DNA of 64,000 nucleotides from Ifrita kowaldi (taxonomy: Eukaryota; Chordata; Aves; Passeriformes; Cinclosomatidae), in NCBI GenBank assembly GCA_013398055.1, contig VZRS01009482.1:1-64000 (forward strand). The letters run 5' to 3'. Position 1 is the stretch's first letter, and each line of letters begins with the position of its first letter. Under the pieces are notes generated by a model. It saw only the letters and a list, made by a program, of their open reading frames with translations. It was not told where the DNA came from and made no database searches. Below are positions 46,804 to 60,769 of this stretch, piece after piece. The position numbers and the translations under genes are program-made.

Positions 46804-49800
46804 GAATAAAATGTATACCCATTATTCACAAAATGTACCTTTACAATTCAAGCATCAACATACAGCTCACAAAAAGCAGTAACATGACTGCAGTCAAAAA
46901 CTGTGACCCTTCAAAATCCAATCAACCAAACAAAAAGCCTAAACCTCCGAAAACTCCCCCCAAATCACACCACGCCCAGGATTTTCATGTAATTTGACCT
47001 TCACACTAAGACTTCTACTGTCACTTTTCACATCATGAGCAAAAAGTACCATTTTTACTTAAGAGTGGTGTGAATTTTCAGGTAAGTGTTCAGTCAATAA
47101 AGGTTTAGATTATACAAGAAACTAAGTATTGGAATTCTGTTCAACTCTTGCCATGGCAGCAAGAAACAAGAAGGCACAAGGGTTTCTGCATGAAATCTTG
47201 AATATTAGAGATACTCCCTCAGTTTAGAAAAACACAGCTGTTTCCCAGAGGTGGTCCTCCAAGGTTAGTGCTTGTTGTGGCACAGCTGGATGCTGCTGTG
47301 CTGAGTTCCCCACTGCTATAGTGGGTACCTTTTAAAAAACAGAAATCAAAACAACAATGTATTTGGGAGAGTAATAGTTAAGCTGATTTAAAAGAAGGAA
47401 GGATCTCAACTAATGTGGAGATACCAGCTATCAACTTCAAAGCAGTGATAGCTGTCAGTGCTCAGACCTAGCGATGGGAAGGCTCAGTAGGTCCAGCTCG
47501 TGTTGCTCCCACTATCCCAGCCTGCATTAAGGGGCTCATCAGTCACTTCACACCATTTTGACTGAACCAATACAACCAAAACATGGGATCCTTTTTGGCT
47601 GCCAAGGGCCCGATACAGCAGCCTAAATACAACCACCACCTTCCCATTCCCCTAAATGGAGCTCAAGGCAAATTCTAAATACTCAACAAGTGAACGCTGT
47701 ACTGAGCAAAACAAACAGCTTTGGTTTATATCTGCTTAGCCGTAGTTCCTGAGCACATAAAAAAAGCAGAAGCAACAGCCTCAAGGAATTTAGTGTCTAC
47801 TACTGTAAAGACAAATAAAACAACCCTACAGGACAGGTGGGTCTGCAGGATAGAAGGCAGAGCCTGACTGTGAAGTGTTGGATGTAGAACATTATGCAGA
47901 CCAGGAGGCTTTCCCAAGTGTCATTGTCTCGAGGCTGGAACTCTGGAATGAAGATTGAGGCTTTGACCCCAACTTGGAAGTCTCATTTAGCTACTCCAGT
48001 GCTCTCTGATCTAATGATTGCAGATGCCATCTGTGCAACAGCATCAGGCAGGGTGAATTAAGGACAGTTTCATGCAGATTTTCAGCAGTAACCATCCACG
48101 AACAGAGGACCAAGGAAAATGCTCACAAATTAAAAGCTGACACCAGAAACTGTCACGACCATCTCATCTACTCATTGCTGGAAGTCTTTTAGGAGGTCAG
48201 GCCTGAGGGTAGAGAGCTGATAGTTAGTATCCCCTATAGCTGAAGTATCTTGTATCTGAGGCTGCAGAAGAGGAGACGAAAGTTGTCTAAAAAGATGCTG
48301 GCAATGCTGTAAGTAGTGAAGAAAGAATTTCTAGCGCTCAGCCTTGGCTGCAGAGTTTAATTTTAACTATGTTAAAAATAGAAGCATATGAGAGGAACCT
48401 TAACTAAAAAATTATAGCAGAGCATTCAGCTGCGATTTCAGTGCAGCCCCTTTCCACTCCGCTTTGCGGTGTGGCATTGGGGTTCTGGGATGCTTTTGTT
48501 TCTCTTCTGAGCACCCTCTCTCTACCTGCACTTTAACAACCACTGACCTCAGCAGCACCTTCCCAGGGATTTATGGCCTTGGGTGCATACTCAGCATGGA
48601 GAGTGATTGTTTTTTCACACATGAAGAAAAACAAAAACTGGGTTTTCAGTCAGCTCTCTTTTCTCAAACTGTGTGAAGGACAAGAAGGAATAGCACACTC
48701 CTGGTTGGTTTGCCCTCACTGCCAGCATCTTCCTTAAAATGCTATTTACACATACTCATACACAAACACATTGGCTTCTGAATCAGGCAGTGGCCACTTA
48801 AAGCCAAGTTACAGCAGACAGGAGGCCTACATTTATCAACCCAAAGGCTCAGAAGCTTCCCTGCATTGGGTTGGCTTCAAGTGCAAGTTGTCCTCTGTCC
48901 CCTCAGAAGCCGCAAACATGCAGGTAGTACACAGACAGAGAGGATTCTATTGCTAAACAGTGTGAGAAATGCAATAAAATACAAACTCCTAGGTTGTCAT
49001 GACCTGTAATTCGCTGTGCCTTTTTTTGCCCATCGTGACAGCAAATTTAGACTCCATCTTCAAGAGCCCCTGGGCCAAGCCACATCAGTAACTAGGGATG
49101 ACTGCAGTGGGAACACAAAACCTCCGGGAATGCTCCTCCTCTCCTGACTGTACTCCAGCACATTAGGCTGTACAGCCTCAATCTTAACTGCAATAAAGCA
49201 AACTGCAGAAATGCTCAGGTGCCACCATGAGGGAGCAAAGCATTCTAGTCCCAGATCCTTAAGATCTCCTGTAGGGCGTACAGGGATTTCACAACTGTCT
49301 GCAGCATTTGCTGACCAGCTGCAGATGTAAGTGGTCAGGGACCCTCACCTTTGGTTCCTCCCCTTTTTCTGTGTGAGGGAAGGTCCAATTCATGACCCTC
49401 TGAACAATTCCCATCTTGCCTGCTGGCTTTGCCCAAGAAAAAGATTGGTGACAGCTGTGCCAGACCCCATGTTATCCCACCTCATACACAGGCAGCAAAG
49501 TAGTCCATGCGACATTCCCTGCCTTGGCATTGCAGCCGCTGGAGAAAGGCCTCCATCTGAGTCCAGTACTTGGAGCTGCAGAGTTCTACTGCCATGATCC
49601 TCACAAGAGCCAACAGCTTCACTGTAGGGAATCCTCCCTCCATGCACAGCCATTTTGTGTAAGCACAAAGCAAAAGTTCTCTCAACACGTGGTTGCATCA
49701 GCCACAGCTGTAATTGTCTAACCCAGTAAGCAGGCATAACCACCAGTAAGTTGTATTTCAGCTGCTCAAGAGGCCACACTTTCAGGCTGGTCTTAGAGGC

Positions 49801-52283
49801 TGCTAGAGTTTTTCACATTGAAGCTCAAGAACCAATGTTATGACCCTGGAGATTTACAAAAGACACTGCTCAGTGTTTCTAAACACCAAGCTGTGCTTGG
49901 ACACCAAGAGACACGAGTCGTTGGCTCAAGCTGCAGCAAGGGACACTGAGACCCAGAGCCACTCCCTCTCCTTTGAGGACGAGCTGGCATTTCCTCTGAG
50001 CTCTGGCCAAACTGACACAGCAGCACTGAGCTGGACACAGTTTAGTTGTCTTGGATTTGACTCATCCATGTTATTTTTTGGTCTAAATCCAAGCTAGTTA
50101 TTTTTAAAGTAGACTGCAATAAAACACAGCTGCTGTGGAACTGGCTTCATCAGAGACGTAGGTTTGCAGGTATTTAGTCCACAGTACATAATTGTATGCG
50201 AGCAGTCTGCTGAAGTGCCAAAGTTGAGAAATGCAGCCTTTGCACAAAAGTTCCATCAGGGCTTTTAGCCCAGAGACTTCAGTCTTAATTTAATCCAGCT
50301 GCCACACAAGAACCATTATAATCAATGAACAAAAAGAAGATTTGCACAGTCAGCAACAAAACACCACTTTAAGCACCTACATATTTGAGAATCCAAGTAA
50401 TGCTCCTTTTCATAAATAAGAGGCTTCCAACTGAGCATGTAACAAATGAAGTACATTGATGCTGGGCCACAACATGTTTAGAAAAGCTGGGGGCCACTAA
50501 AAGATAAATTTATTCAGAGCAGGGCTTTGACTGCCAACAAAGTCACAGAAATAGCGTTGCATTCTGTGGCTGGCTGTGGTCAGACAGCTGGCACCACCAT
50601 CATCTTATTCAACTACCTATTTATGCAAGTCTGACACCACCTTCACAAGGTGCAATTTTTACCCTCCTTTGCACATTCCTGTCCCAAAATATCACATAGC
50701 AGTGCTATCCACTTGGACAAGTACTGTAGGACATGGTCACATTCACTTTTTAAGTTTGAGCTTTTTCTTTCTGGTCCCTGATAAATCAGAGCAACACAAA
50801 CGTAAATTCTGCATTTCACACAGAGGGAAGTGCCCCCTGCTAATCCGTGGTGTTTTACCTTTGGTTTGCTCATTAATGTAAGCAGCCCAGGTGCCATGTA
50901 CCCTCCATTTCTGCTGATAATGCTCAAAGAGTACAAGGAGGAAAATATTCTAATTATCTAAATCGGATCTGGACACAGCAGCATCGTTACTGTACAGTGC
51001 CAGAGCTATCTGAGTTAAAAGAGAGAGGAAAATCCCAGTATTCTACTCATAAACACAGATGCAATTTAAATGTTACAAATGTAATGGGAGCTGTCATAAG
51101 AACTGCAGGCATGACATAGCAATTTCAGTAAATACGGCGGAGTAAATTGCTTATTAAATCAAGCCATCCTCAAACAGGAGCTGTGGCTACAAATTCAAAT
51201 TATACAATGACATAATTTTACTGCAACAAATCACACTGCTCCCATCCTCTTCTTTCCAACCCTGAGATTTTAGAGCATCTTAGGGGAGCTAAAAAACCTT
51301 CCTGAAGCACAAAACCTTCTGAGAGGCTTAAGCAGAGTGCACAAAAGGGTAGTGATGTGTACATGCTGTGCTGGACGGTGAACTTCTCTTGGTAAACAGA
51401 ACTTAACCTGTTGAACTTAAAACCTTGGACTCTGCAGGATGCTGCAAGTTTGTTTGCCAATGTTTTTCTCTGAAGGACGGAACAGACCACTTGGGCTTTG
51501 TGCATGGGCCAAAGAGCAGCCATCAGTGGCAGGAATGCTGCTCAGGCTTATTGTCTATTCAGTCCTGCTCCCATTCCAAAGCATGGCCCCCTGCTGATGT
51601 CCAAGGTCCACCTCAATCACACTTTGTTTTCTCCCATTCTAGGAAATTTAACTAGAAATTTTACTAAAAATACCAAACCACACCTGAAAGGCAAATGCTC
51701 TGTACCGCAGCATGACACCACTGAATTCAGACTTTTTACAAAGTGACAAACCCCAAAGAAAGGAAGGAAGTAATTTATGAACTGGATGCTGGGAAGGATG
51801 TACCTGGGCATGCTGGTGGGAGGGACAGTCCATGCTTGATACTGGAATTTTATCATGTCTACAGAATACAGCTGAAAACAGAAGTTCTCATTCCTGTTCT
51901 TCCAAACCAAGGTCAGAAGTTACCAGGACAAAAAAAGACAATGCATTTTTCACACCCAGAACTAACACCAACAACTTGATCTCATTTGAAATATCAATAT
52001 TCTTTAGGGCATAGATGGAAAAGATCAAATTAAAGAAAAATGCCTAGAATACAATAATAAAGGTAGTAAGCACAGCCAGCAACACAAGCCATGAACTTCA
52101 CCTGACTATACATGTCCAAATATCAGCACAAGCATGAATGAAATTGCTCAATGCTTTAGTCCAATTAATACAAACCATGTGTATGTTTACTGAGACTAAT
52201 CCAGAAAGCATCCAAAAAGGGCCAAAGGTAAAAGAGAATGACTACAACTTTTTGAAGACAAAGTGCTCACTTTATAGGCAGGT

Positions 52284-52338
52284 TGCAAAAACAAAACGAA
52301 CAAAAACCGAACCAAAAACACACACACAAAAAAAAGCA
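52284..52338. repeat. A-rich low-complexity tract with (CA)n
   Basis: Repeated CAAAAAC and ACACAC units followed by an A run. On the - strand transcript it would be a T/G-rich tract in the proposed FHIP1A 3' UTR. Confidence 0.6.
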
Positions 52339-55300
52339 GGTTGAAAATGCTGAAAAGATTCCTTGCTATACCAGAGCAGCTTAAAAACACACTCCAAGGC
52401 TACACCATTGGAAATGTGGCATTCACGGTTTGAAACATCTAGTAGGAGACTGGAAATTCACTTTGGTATCACTGAGCCACCACCTGCAGTCTTTGGAATA
52501 GATCTGCCAAGGCACTTCATTTGTTACTGATGCTGAGTCAATGTGCCAGAGGGGCTGCTCCAGTCACACACCCACCTGAGTGTGGGGAAAACCAAATCAT
52601 AGAGCACTTCCTTGTTCTTGGAAAGAGCAGCATAAGGTTGTTGTCCTCCAGGGACCTACAGGCTGGACTGCAGCTTGGAACACAGGCACAGGTTTTTCTG
52701 GGAAAGGATGTATCATTGGTGAGAGACAGGATAACACATTATCTAACAGGAGGGAAGAAGCTTATTAAACAAGCATTTGGCTGAAGAACTTATGCACACA
52801 GATGTGATTCATCTCAAAAGATCAACATTTTCAAGCTAAATCACAGGTTCTGCATTTTGAAGACAGGAAGAGGCAATTCCCACCAATAGTTTTTGTGCTG
52901 GCTGCCAGACATCATGCTGCTATCACAACTGAGACACAGCTGCAAGACTGATTCCACTCAGAAACCAAGCAATGCAAAGGTACATTTATGATCTCCATTT
53001 TTACATTCTAGGCCAGGGTCACTGCACTCATCCACCTCTTCCTTTCAGGGAGCTGGCAAACATTTCCTGTTTGTGAGGGGACACTGTGCACCAACACAGC
53101 TCTGACCTTTCAGCAAGAAGCCTTCCACACAACTCCAGATTTCAAAGGCTGACTTTACCCTACTGGATGTAGAGCATAAGCTCTACCACAATTTATGAGG
53201 AAAATCCTCTCCTTCCTCAAATTTACAGACGCTTTTTTGAGCAGTCCACATTTTAAAATACTCATGTAGCTTAAAAGACCTGCTGGGATGAAACTGCAGT
53301 GATATTTGTTGAAAACACCAAATCTCAAAAAAAATCCCTTCTACCCAGAAAATAAGGATTCTTAGTTAAGAATACAAACAAAGGAAGGGAGTGTTCATGT
53401 AGGAACTTACTGCCTTAAGCACTGGTCTGCAGAGTTCTTTATTTTTAAGTAAGTGAAATAATTCTTTACAAATTCTTTTTAAGAAGTCCTTCAAAAAAAG
53501 TATTAGATTGCTTCTGCATTTTAGCACTTGTTTCTGAAAGAAGTCAGCTGATCATACTTTTCTTTTGCTCACATGCAGTTCTTGCAGAAGAGGTGAGAAG
53601 CAGAGCAAGCACTGACTCTACATCCATAAAGCTAAAACCCTTCCAACACACACACTGAACCCCCTCAAGGCCAGGCCTGTGAGTACAGCATGGAGGCAGC
53701 AGTAATGGGGGAGTGGGGAAAGGACCCACAGTGCCCTAGGACAAGCTTAAAAAAATATAATAGTTAAAAAACAAAAAATCAATCAGTCTCATTACCCATT
53801 TACAACAACAATGCAGGGGTGGGAGGAACTGAAAAAGAAAGAGCTCTCTTCAAACTGGATAACTTAGAACTTAAGAAAAAACCCACAGCTTTGGCTTCAG
53901 CTTCCAAGAAAGCTTGAGGTAAAAGAGGGCCATGTGGAGATCAGCAGGTGGTTTACAGAATGGTGATGCAATGGCACCTAAAAAACTAAACAAGTGAAAG
54001 CAAACCAGAGAGAGTCAGCTAGGAAGCAACATGACTCCCAGCCATCATGGAAGTGAAGACTGTGCAGCAAAAAGTAAAGATGGACCCAGAGAAGTTCTGG
54101 AGGTAATTTTGTTGGAGGTAGACTTTTGAGATTTTTTTTTCCTTGGAATAGCCAACAGCAGGCTGACACAATGAATGCAGACACTTTAATCTATACCTTG
54201 TAGATTAAAGGCAGAACTTTTCAGAACTACCTAAAGGATTTAGGAGCTTAAACTGCACTGCACATTCCAGAGGAATTTGACCTGCAATTAATTAGATTCT
54301 TCTGAAATGCCTTTGTTTTTAAACTGCTTTTTTTCCTTGAAATCTCTGAGAAACTGTGTTTCAAAACCAGTATGTGATTAACTGGAATTCCACATTATGG
54401 AATTACATTGAGCAGAAGAACTCATGTATGCAAGTCTTATTTCTGATTTTTGTTTCTTCACGTTTTTTGGAGTTACTGTTAGTTTGTATCCTGGACAAAA
54501 GGGTTTATGGCTTTCTTGAACTACGCCTCTCTTTATGTAGCCAACTACAGCACCCTGGAAGCACAATTATGCGGCTAAGATAAGACAGAATGCAGTGGTG
54601 ATGCACCAATTCATCATGTTTGGGTTCTCCTAATGAAGCCCATTACTCACAGAAGAGAATTTTCTCAAGCAGTTAGTCACCAGCAGACAGCTTTCCCCAT
54701 TACTCCTTCCTTTTCTGCAGCTGGTGAATATCCTGGTCCTCCCCTCACCATCCCAGAAGTGCAATATTAGGAAACATCACCTAAAACACCTAAATTAAAA
54801 GTAAACAAACAGTACGTAACTTTCCCTTAACCAAAAGACATTAACAATAAAACAGTACACCTTTCATGAGCAAGCAAACCTTTTCCATTTAATAAAAAAA
54901 GACCAAAAAAAGACAAAAACAGCCTGCTGTCCATTTAACACTACAGAAAGATACTGAGTATCTTTCTTTAGCTTATTAAAACAAGCATACAAATAAACTA
55001 GACACTAATAACAGCTTGCATAGAAACATTTCGTTTTGTACTTTGTGCAAATCTTACTAAATAAGGCATGCTCGCGGGCTTAGGTAGCAATGCAGGAGTT
55101 ATCAAGGAATGCCGAGAAACCGCAAGGAAAATTCCAGGCAGTCTGCAATCCACATCCACTTACACAGTTCATTGGACTTCAAAGCCCAACAGCTGATAGC
55201 TGCAGATCTGTCTGCAACATAAGGCAATATGGTATGTGTAGGGCCCAGCACCTGCTTTCAGCTACTCATGGGTTTACTACACATAAGATCACTTGAATTC

Positions 55301-55876
55301 AGAAAACCTGAGCCAGTAGCTAAAAGGGGGTTTCGGATGTGGATTGATAAGAACCCGGCTTCAGGGTGAAGCAAGGGAAGAGGCAAAAAGGACAATGACA
55401 CCAAGATGCACAGCCCTTCACATAAAGGGGTTTTGTGCAGATTTTGCATGTCTTTTTATACTGTGAAATTTCCCCATGGGGCAATGTTTTTTCAAGCAAA
55501 CTTGTCTCCTAACAAGCTATCCAGAAGACTATTTCTGGAACAGAAAAAGCTAACATGTTTGTGTCTCTTAGCTAGCTTACAAGTGTCTGTTGCAGAAATT
55601 CAACAGGAATTACTGACACTAAAGAAGGGCAGCTCTGTAAAGAGGAAGGGATGAAGAAGGAAGTTGCAGTAAGAGCAGTATCAGAAATCTCAAATAAGTT
55701 ATATAGCACAAAGGGAAATTATAAGGCCTAACTGGAATAATATTTTGCCTCCTTCTTCATCCTCCAAATCAAGTATTTTCAGGAAATATTGAAGTACAAC
55801 CTTCTTTTGAAAGCAGCTTTGCATAAAAATCTGTTTAAACTCCAAAAGCTTTTTTAAAGCACATTTAAAAAACCCA

Positions 55877-56127
55877 CTAATAATAATCTTCAAAATCCCC
55901 CAGTATTTTGTAACATAAAATGGAATGTTCCTGGGCTAGAGCTGCCAGCTCCTTCAGGAACTCTGGGAAAAGGGCAGCTGCAAGTACGGCGTTCCTCACG
56001 TGCGCAGGAAGGCTGGGATGAGCCAGGCCTTTCTTTCCTTTCTGTCCCAGGAAAGGCTGCAGTACAGCCGGGTAAGCTTCAGAAAGATTCCTTCCTTTCC
56101 CTGCATTGCTGATGTGCTGGACATTAC
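55877..56127 (-). CDS. FHIP1A: FHIP1A last coding exon
   Basis: On the - strand, acceptor GTCTTTAG is followed by two bases completing a Gly codon and 83 codons including the TAG stop (plus-strand 55877-55879). The product ends in HVRNAVLAAALFPEFLKELA followed by ALAQEHSILCYKILGDFEDY and a final Tyr. The LAALAQEHSILCYKILGDFE ending is characteristic of FHIP proteins. The first part (NVQHISNAGKGRNLSEAYPA) is the more variable linker. Confidence 0.93.
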
Positions 56128-59100
56128 CTAAAGACAGGAGGAGAGGGAGAGGAAAGAAAAAAGACTCTGTATATTAAGCACACAGAGTATCTGTACAGTG
56201 TCCAAACCCAGTTTACAAGGATTGTGTTCAGAGCTGTGATTCACAGTACCCAGATTGTGCAGAGAGATACTTCACTAACCCAGCATTTTAAAGTTCTACA
56301 TGCCCTGGTTCTATTGCATTTTTCATTACTTATCTTTCCCCGGGTTATATATTATTCAGTTCCAGCTCTGATGAGAGAAATATGTGGGCAGAAGAGGAGT
56401 CAAGGGACAGAGTAATATGGACTTACCTACTGAAACAGCAGATAATATCTACCCATCTAGAGCCAGCATGGTTGTCTCCATTTCAACAATACTGTGCTCT
56501 ATCCCTCCCCCAGATCAAACTGTTGTTTTGATTTTACTTCTCTTTCTCTATCCTCTGCCTGTGAATCACCATGTCAATGGGTTTGAGGCCAAGCTGTCAC
56601 ATCACCACATGAGTTTGAAGCAAGCTAGAAACTAAGGGAAAAAAAACATTTAAAAATTGGATTTTTTTCTGCAGCTATAGGCCCCACTAACTACACTTAC
56701 TTCCCTGTAAAGCAACTAAACATTAAAAAGAGAGCAAGTGAAAGCCACTGTGTGCTCTGCTATATGATCTCTGCTGCCAGAGTTCAAAGGATCAGAGCTC
56801 AAGTATCAGAATGCATGGCATTACAGGGACAGGAGCACTTAAATTTCAATCAATTGCTCCTTGTTTCAACCTGAAGCAGAACTGCCCTTTAATTAGATGA
56901 TAATTAATTTAGTGAAACTAAAAAGGTGACAAAATTTAACGCTGATGGAAATAAATACTCCACAAAGAAACAATAACCCGTAGAACTCACTTCTACAAGA
57001 CAGAACTCACTGCTACAAGGTATCATTGAGGCCAACAGCAGAGACAGATCCTGTCTAACTTACAAGTGGATGTTCTCCTGAGATGTGTAAGTAAATCATT
57101 AAAAAGAAATAAAAGGACTGTTATGGTAACTCCCATACTGCAGACAAGCCCAACACTGCACTGCTTCCTTCAGAAGGGGCTTCCCTTAAAGAGCACACAG
57201 TTTATGCTAAAGTAAGTCTCAAGTGACGCCAGCCTCGCTCTGAAACCTCTCCAAGCAGCAAACAGGGGGAGCTGTAGATGAAGGCCTCACTCATGCTGCA
57301 CAGCAATCCCTCTGTTCAACAGTTCTGCACTTTTGTTCCTTGCCTGTACTTCACCCAAGGCACTGTGGAATTACTCTACTCTTCCAAACACTTGAAAAAA
57401 AAAAATTCACCTTAATCATTTAACAGACTCGTACTTTTCTTGAGTTTAAAACACCTTTCCAACTCCAGACTTATCAATCATTCATGTTGTTATTCTACAA
57501 ATTTCTATCTACTAGAGACAGAGTACAGGAATTTCAATTCTGTGGGAAAATCTGACTGTGGGAAGAAAAACAACTTAAATTATAGATTATAATGAAAAGA
57601 TAAAGTTTTAAGCTTCTCCTGAAGACTTGTTTTTTCAGATTTTCTAATGTCAAAACGTTTCATAATTAAAAATTTAGGTTTTTAAAATAGTTTAGGCAAT
57701 ATAACCAGAATGCTAGTCTACTGTCAAAGCTTTGTTTTTGTTTTTACTCTTCCTTTTAAAAAGCCTCAAAATTGATGCATTTCTAAAAATAATTTTGGTT
57801 TAGATTTAACTGCTTGTTTGGAAAAAAACCCAAAACACCAGAAAACCACAGAAAGCTGATACAGGAACTAGAGATTTGGGTTTTTTCCTTTGATCAGGAT
57901 TGTTCGCTTCTTTCTAGGGTCAGGAGGCAATCTGAGTCATACAATTGAAAATTGAGCAGATGAGTACTCTGAAGATTGTTACCAACTCACTGAAAGAGGG
58001 GCAGCTTGTACATGGGATCCACATCATGAGAGCTCTACGTGTGTAACTAGAGCCCAGGCTGCTGTGGAAGGATGCTACTGCAAGCAAAAAAGAACAAATT
58101 GTACCATTTCTGCTCAAACACCTTCAGAGACCATCCCCATAATGAGAAAGAAAATGCTCTAGAATGTTTTTGTTTTACTTTTGTCTTCCCCACTATCTCT
58201 GGCTTCAGGTTTTCATATGTGAATTCTGTAGGAGGCCAGTTATGCTCAGACCTGCAGAGAACTCTGGGGTTATTCACCACTTCTGTTCAGGGGAAAAATC
58301 ATTCAGAGAGCAACCAGTCTGTGTGACAGTCAGAGGTGGTGTTCAAGCTAATGCAAAGACATCCATGGGGAGTTCCTAACTTGTTGTTTGGTTTGGGGGC
58401 TTTTTTCATTTACTGTTACTGCAGCAGTTCTTACCTTGCACTTTTTAATCAATATAATGAACTACTGGTTGATGGGCTACTGAGTCAACTCTCCCCCAGG
58501 ATTACAGTCTGATGACTTGCATCACCAGTCCTGTAGGGAACCAAGTCTGCAGTTATCCAGACATTAATTTACCCCTCACTTCTTTGTCAAGAGAAGCCTT
58601 CTTTGCAGGAGTTGCCACTATACAGAAGAAAGTGTACTAATGGGGTGACTAAGCAGCCTTGTTCTAAATTCCTAAATAATGACCAGCATGAGTCAACCTG
58701 GCAAATTCTGAAGCCCACAGAAGAAAACTGACATAAAACAGGTAGTATAAATGAATGTCACCAGGAATGCATTATGCAAAAGTTCTTATTGCCAGCACCT
58801 GAGAAAAAAAAAGGACTCTGAATGTTGCCTCCTAATCTCATCTCCCACATGGTAGCTACAATACCATCTAATTGTGAGGCTTTCTAATCTATGGCACCAG
58901 AACGCAGAGCCTAAAACACTACTGACACTTGCAGTATACAGCTTCTTTACAGCAGGCACCTCCCACAGACCAATTCTTCGAGAAGCAGCCTTAGCAAGAT
59001 CATAATTTTACAGACCAGATGTACTGCAAACCTTAGAAACACATACTATGCTGACTAGAAACTAGGTAGATTATTCTTCAGAGCCTTGAAAAATGAAAAC

Positions 59101-60163
59101 ACAATTAAAATCGTACATAAAGAATCCTGATTTCCACACCTCTGGAAATCCAAGAAAAGGATCAACATCTTCACAGAAGTGTGGGCAGAGTGGGTGATTA
59201 TTAATGACTCCCAATGATGAGTAAGCACACACCTGTAAATGCAGCCTCTCTTGAACCCTCTTGCGGAGTCAGCTCCTAATGACTCACCAAATTTGACACA
59301 TTCCCATCACGTGGGAAGCTGGCTTTTAAGGGAAGCCTGCATCCAACACTGCCCACTCAGCAGCAAGCTGAGAGCAGGCACAACCTCACAGTAGGGCTTC
59401 AACTCTATCCATTGCCTGGCTGTGTCTGAAAGGTTCTTAGTTATCAGCTAAGACTTCATTTTGTTTGTTTTTACTAGCTTGCCCCACACTGCTATAAATA
59501 AATACAGGTAACTGTAAAGACAGGTGCAGTGTACACTGTGCTTGAGAAGCAGCAGATGTTACAGAGACCCCTGCAAAGCTGGCTTGGTGGGATGATACCT
59601 GTCTAATTCCCCACTGCTCTTAGACACACAACTTTTGGTTTCTTCTGTTTGCTTTGCTTTGTTTGTCACACAAGAAAGATACTAGCCAGAAAACTTTCAG
59701 TATCTTATCTCCTTCAGTGGTAGCCCAAATCATGATACCAAGCCTTATTCAATTGTTGCAGAAACCAGTTCATCCTGGACTTCTGTCCTCTCTAACATTT
59801 ATCAAAAAAGAACCAATGACTAGCTGAAGGTCAAGCTAAAAATAAAATAAAATCCTGCACATATGCCACCTCACCTCATGCTTTGAAAGCGAGTTTGTTT
59901 ACTGACAGCAAGCCAAGAGCTGATTTTGTTACTTCTTTAAACAGACACTTTATATAACAAGTAAGCTTCTAAAAAGCAAAGACTATCCAAATAGACTCAT
60001 ACACTGTGGTCTACTGGGCATCATCAGTTTAAAGTCAAAAGGATGCATCTGGCTGATAATATTCACAATGCACCACACCTTCTTTTAATCATCTGAAGAA
60101 AAGGAGAGGGGCAGCTGGTAAGTCATTCCATCCAGCTCTCCTCTGAGTGAGGTTAACTCTTAC
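56128..60163 (-). other. FHIP1A: FHIP1A penultimate intron downstream (4.0 kb)
   Basis: No gene or large repeat was recognised. A 20-base imperfect tandem pair (AGAACTCACTTCTACAAGAC-like) lies at 56982-57021. Confidence 0.85.
56982..57021. repeat. Two-copy 20-base tandem repeat
   Basis: AGAACTCACTTCTACAAGAC is followed directly by AGAACTCACTGCTACAAGGT. Confidence 0.7.
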
Positions 60164-60302
60164 CTTTGGTGAGCAATTCTTCCGCAGCATCAGAAATGTC
60201 CACACGAAAAAGCAGGTACTGTTGGGCCTCCAAGAGAAGACCTGGAAAATCTTTTTCAACAGAAGCAAAATGTTCAATCTTATTTTTCACAGATGCCAGC
60301 AC
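60164..60302 (-). CDS. FHIP1A: FHIP1A penultimate coding exon
   Basis: This 139-nt exon starts in phase 0 and leaves one base. It encodes VLASVKNKIEHFASVEKDFP, then GLLLEAQQYLLFRVDISDAA and EELLTK. The SVKNKIE...DFPGLL...AQ(Q/K)YL pattern is conserved in FHIP1 proteins. The acceptor is TTTTGGCAG and the donor AAG|GTAAGA on the - strand. Confidence 0.93.
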
Positions 60303-60590
60303 CTGCCAAAACAACAGTAACAATTACTTCTTCCTCCTTTGCTCCCAGTACAGCCACAGACTGAATATTCTGGCTTTCTCTACCTGCATTAAAATAGAGT
60401 TCTGACAAAAGCTATGGTCATACAGAGTTTCCAGTTCTTTGCACAAATGTAATTAAAACATGGAAATGAAATAAGAAGCTCTTAGACAGGTAGGGAAGCT
60501 ACATAAGAAACTGAAAGGAGCTAACGTAAGGTTTAAGGAGACACTAAAGACACTGCTCCAGTAGGCACGGCTAACACCTATGGTAAATAC
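60303..60590 (-). other. FHIP1A: FHIP1A short intron
   Basis: A 288-base intron with consensus ends and no other feature. Confidence 0.9.
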
Positions 60591-60769
60591 CTGATAGAGT
60601 GAGCGCACGCTAGGCTGAAACACCATGTTGGTGTTGAGCAGAAAGGAGCGAAGAAGCGGCTGTGGATAACTTGCCAGCTGAGTAATAATCCCAATAAGCA
60701 GCAAATTTACATGCAAGGAGTTCTCCAGCATGTTCTCCAGCTTCGACAACACCACGCTGATGAATGGTC
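60591..60769 (-). CDS. FHIP1A: FHIP1A antepenultimate coding exon
   Basis: This 179-nt exon enters with two bases of a Gly codon and encodes PFISVVLSKLENMLENSLHV, then NLLLIGIITQLASYPQPLLR and SFLLNTNMVFQPSVRSLYQ. This is the best-conserved helical block of the FHIP family. The acceptor is ATTTTGTTGCAG and the donor CAG|GTATTT. The reading frame is closed upstream of the acceptor, which supports the exon boundary. Confidence 0.95.

Larger units (their letters stand above)
46781..55876 (-). other. FHIP1A: FHIP1A 3' UTR (inferred, about 9 kb)
   Basis: From the FHIP1A stop down to about 46.78 kb there is no recognisable coding exon or large repeat. The - strand has candidate poly(A) signals at plus-strand 53438-53443 (AATAAA), 50509-50514 (AATAAA) and 46798-46803 (ATTAAA). 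The last is followed on the - strand by a T-rich run suited to cleavage. The region also has an A-rich run at 52284-52338. The distal end is an inference; shorter isoforms are likely, and part could be plain intergenic DNA. Confidence 0.4.

Noticed and set aside
49390..49779. 129-codon - strand open frame downstream of FHIP1A
   Set aside because: No family recognised. It lies past the FHIP1A stop, most likely within its 3' UTR.
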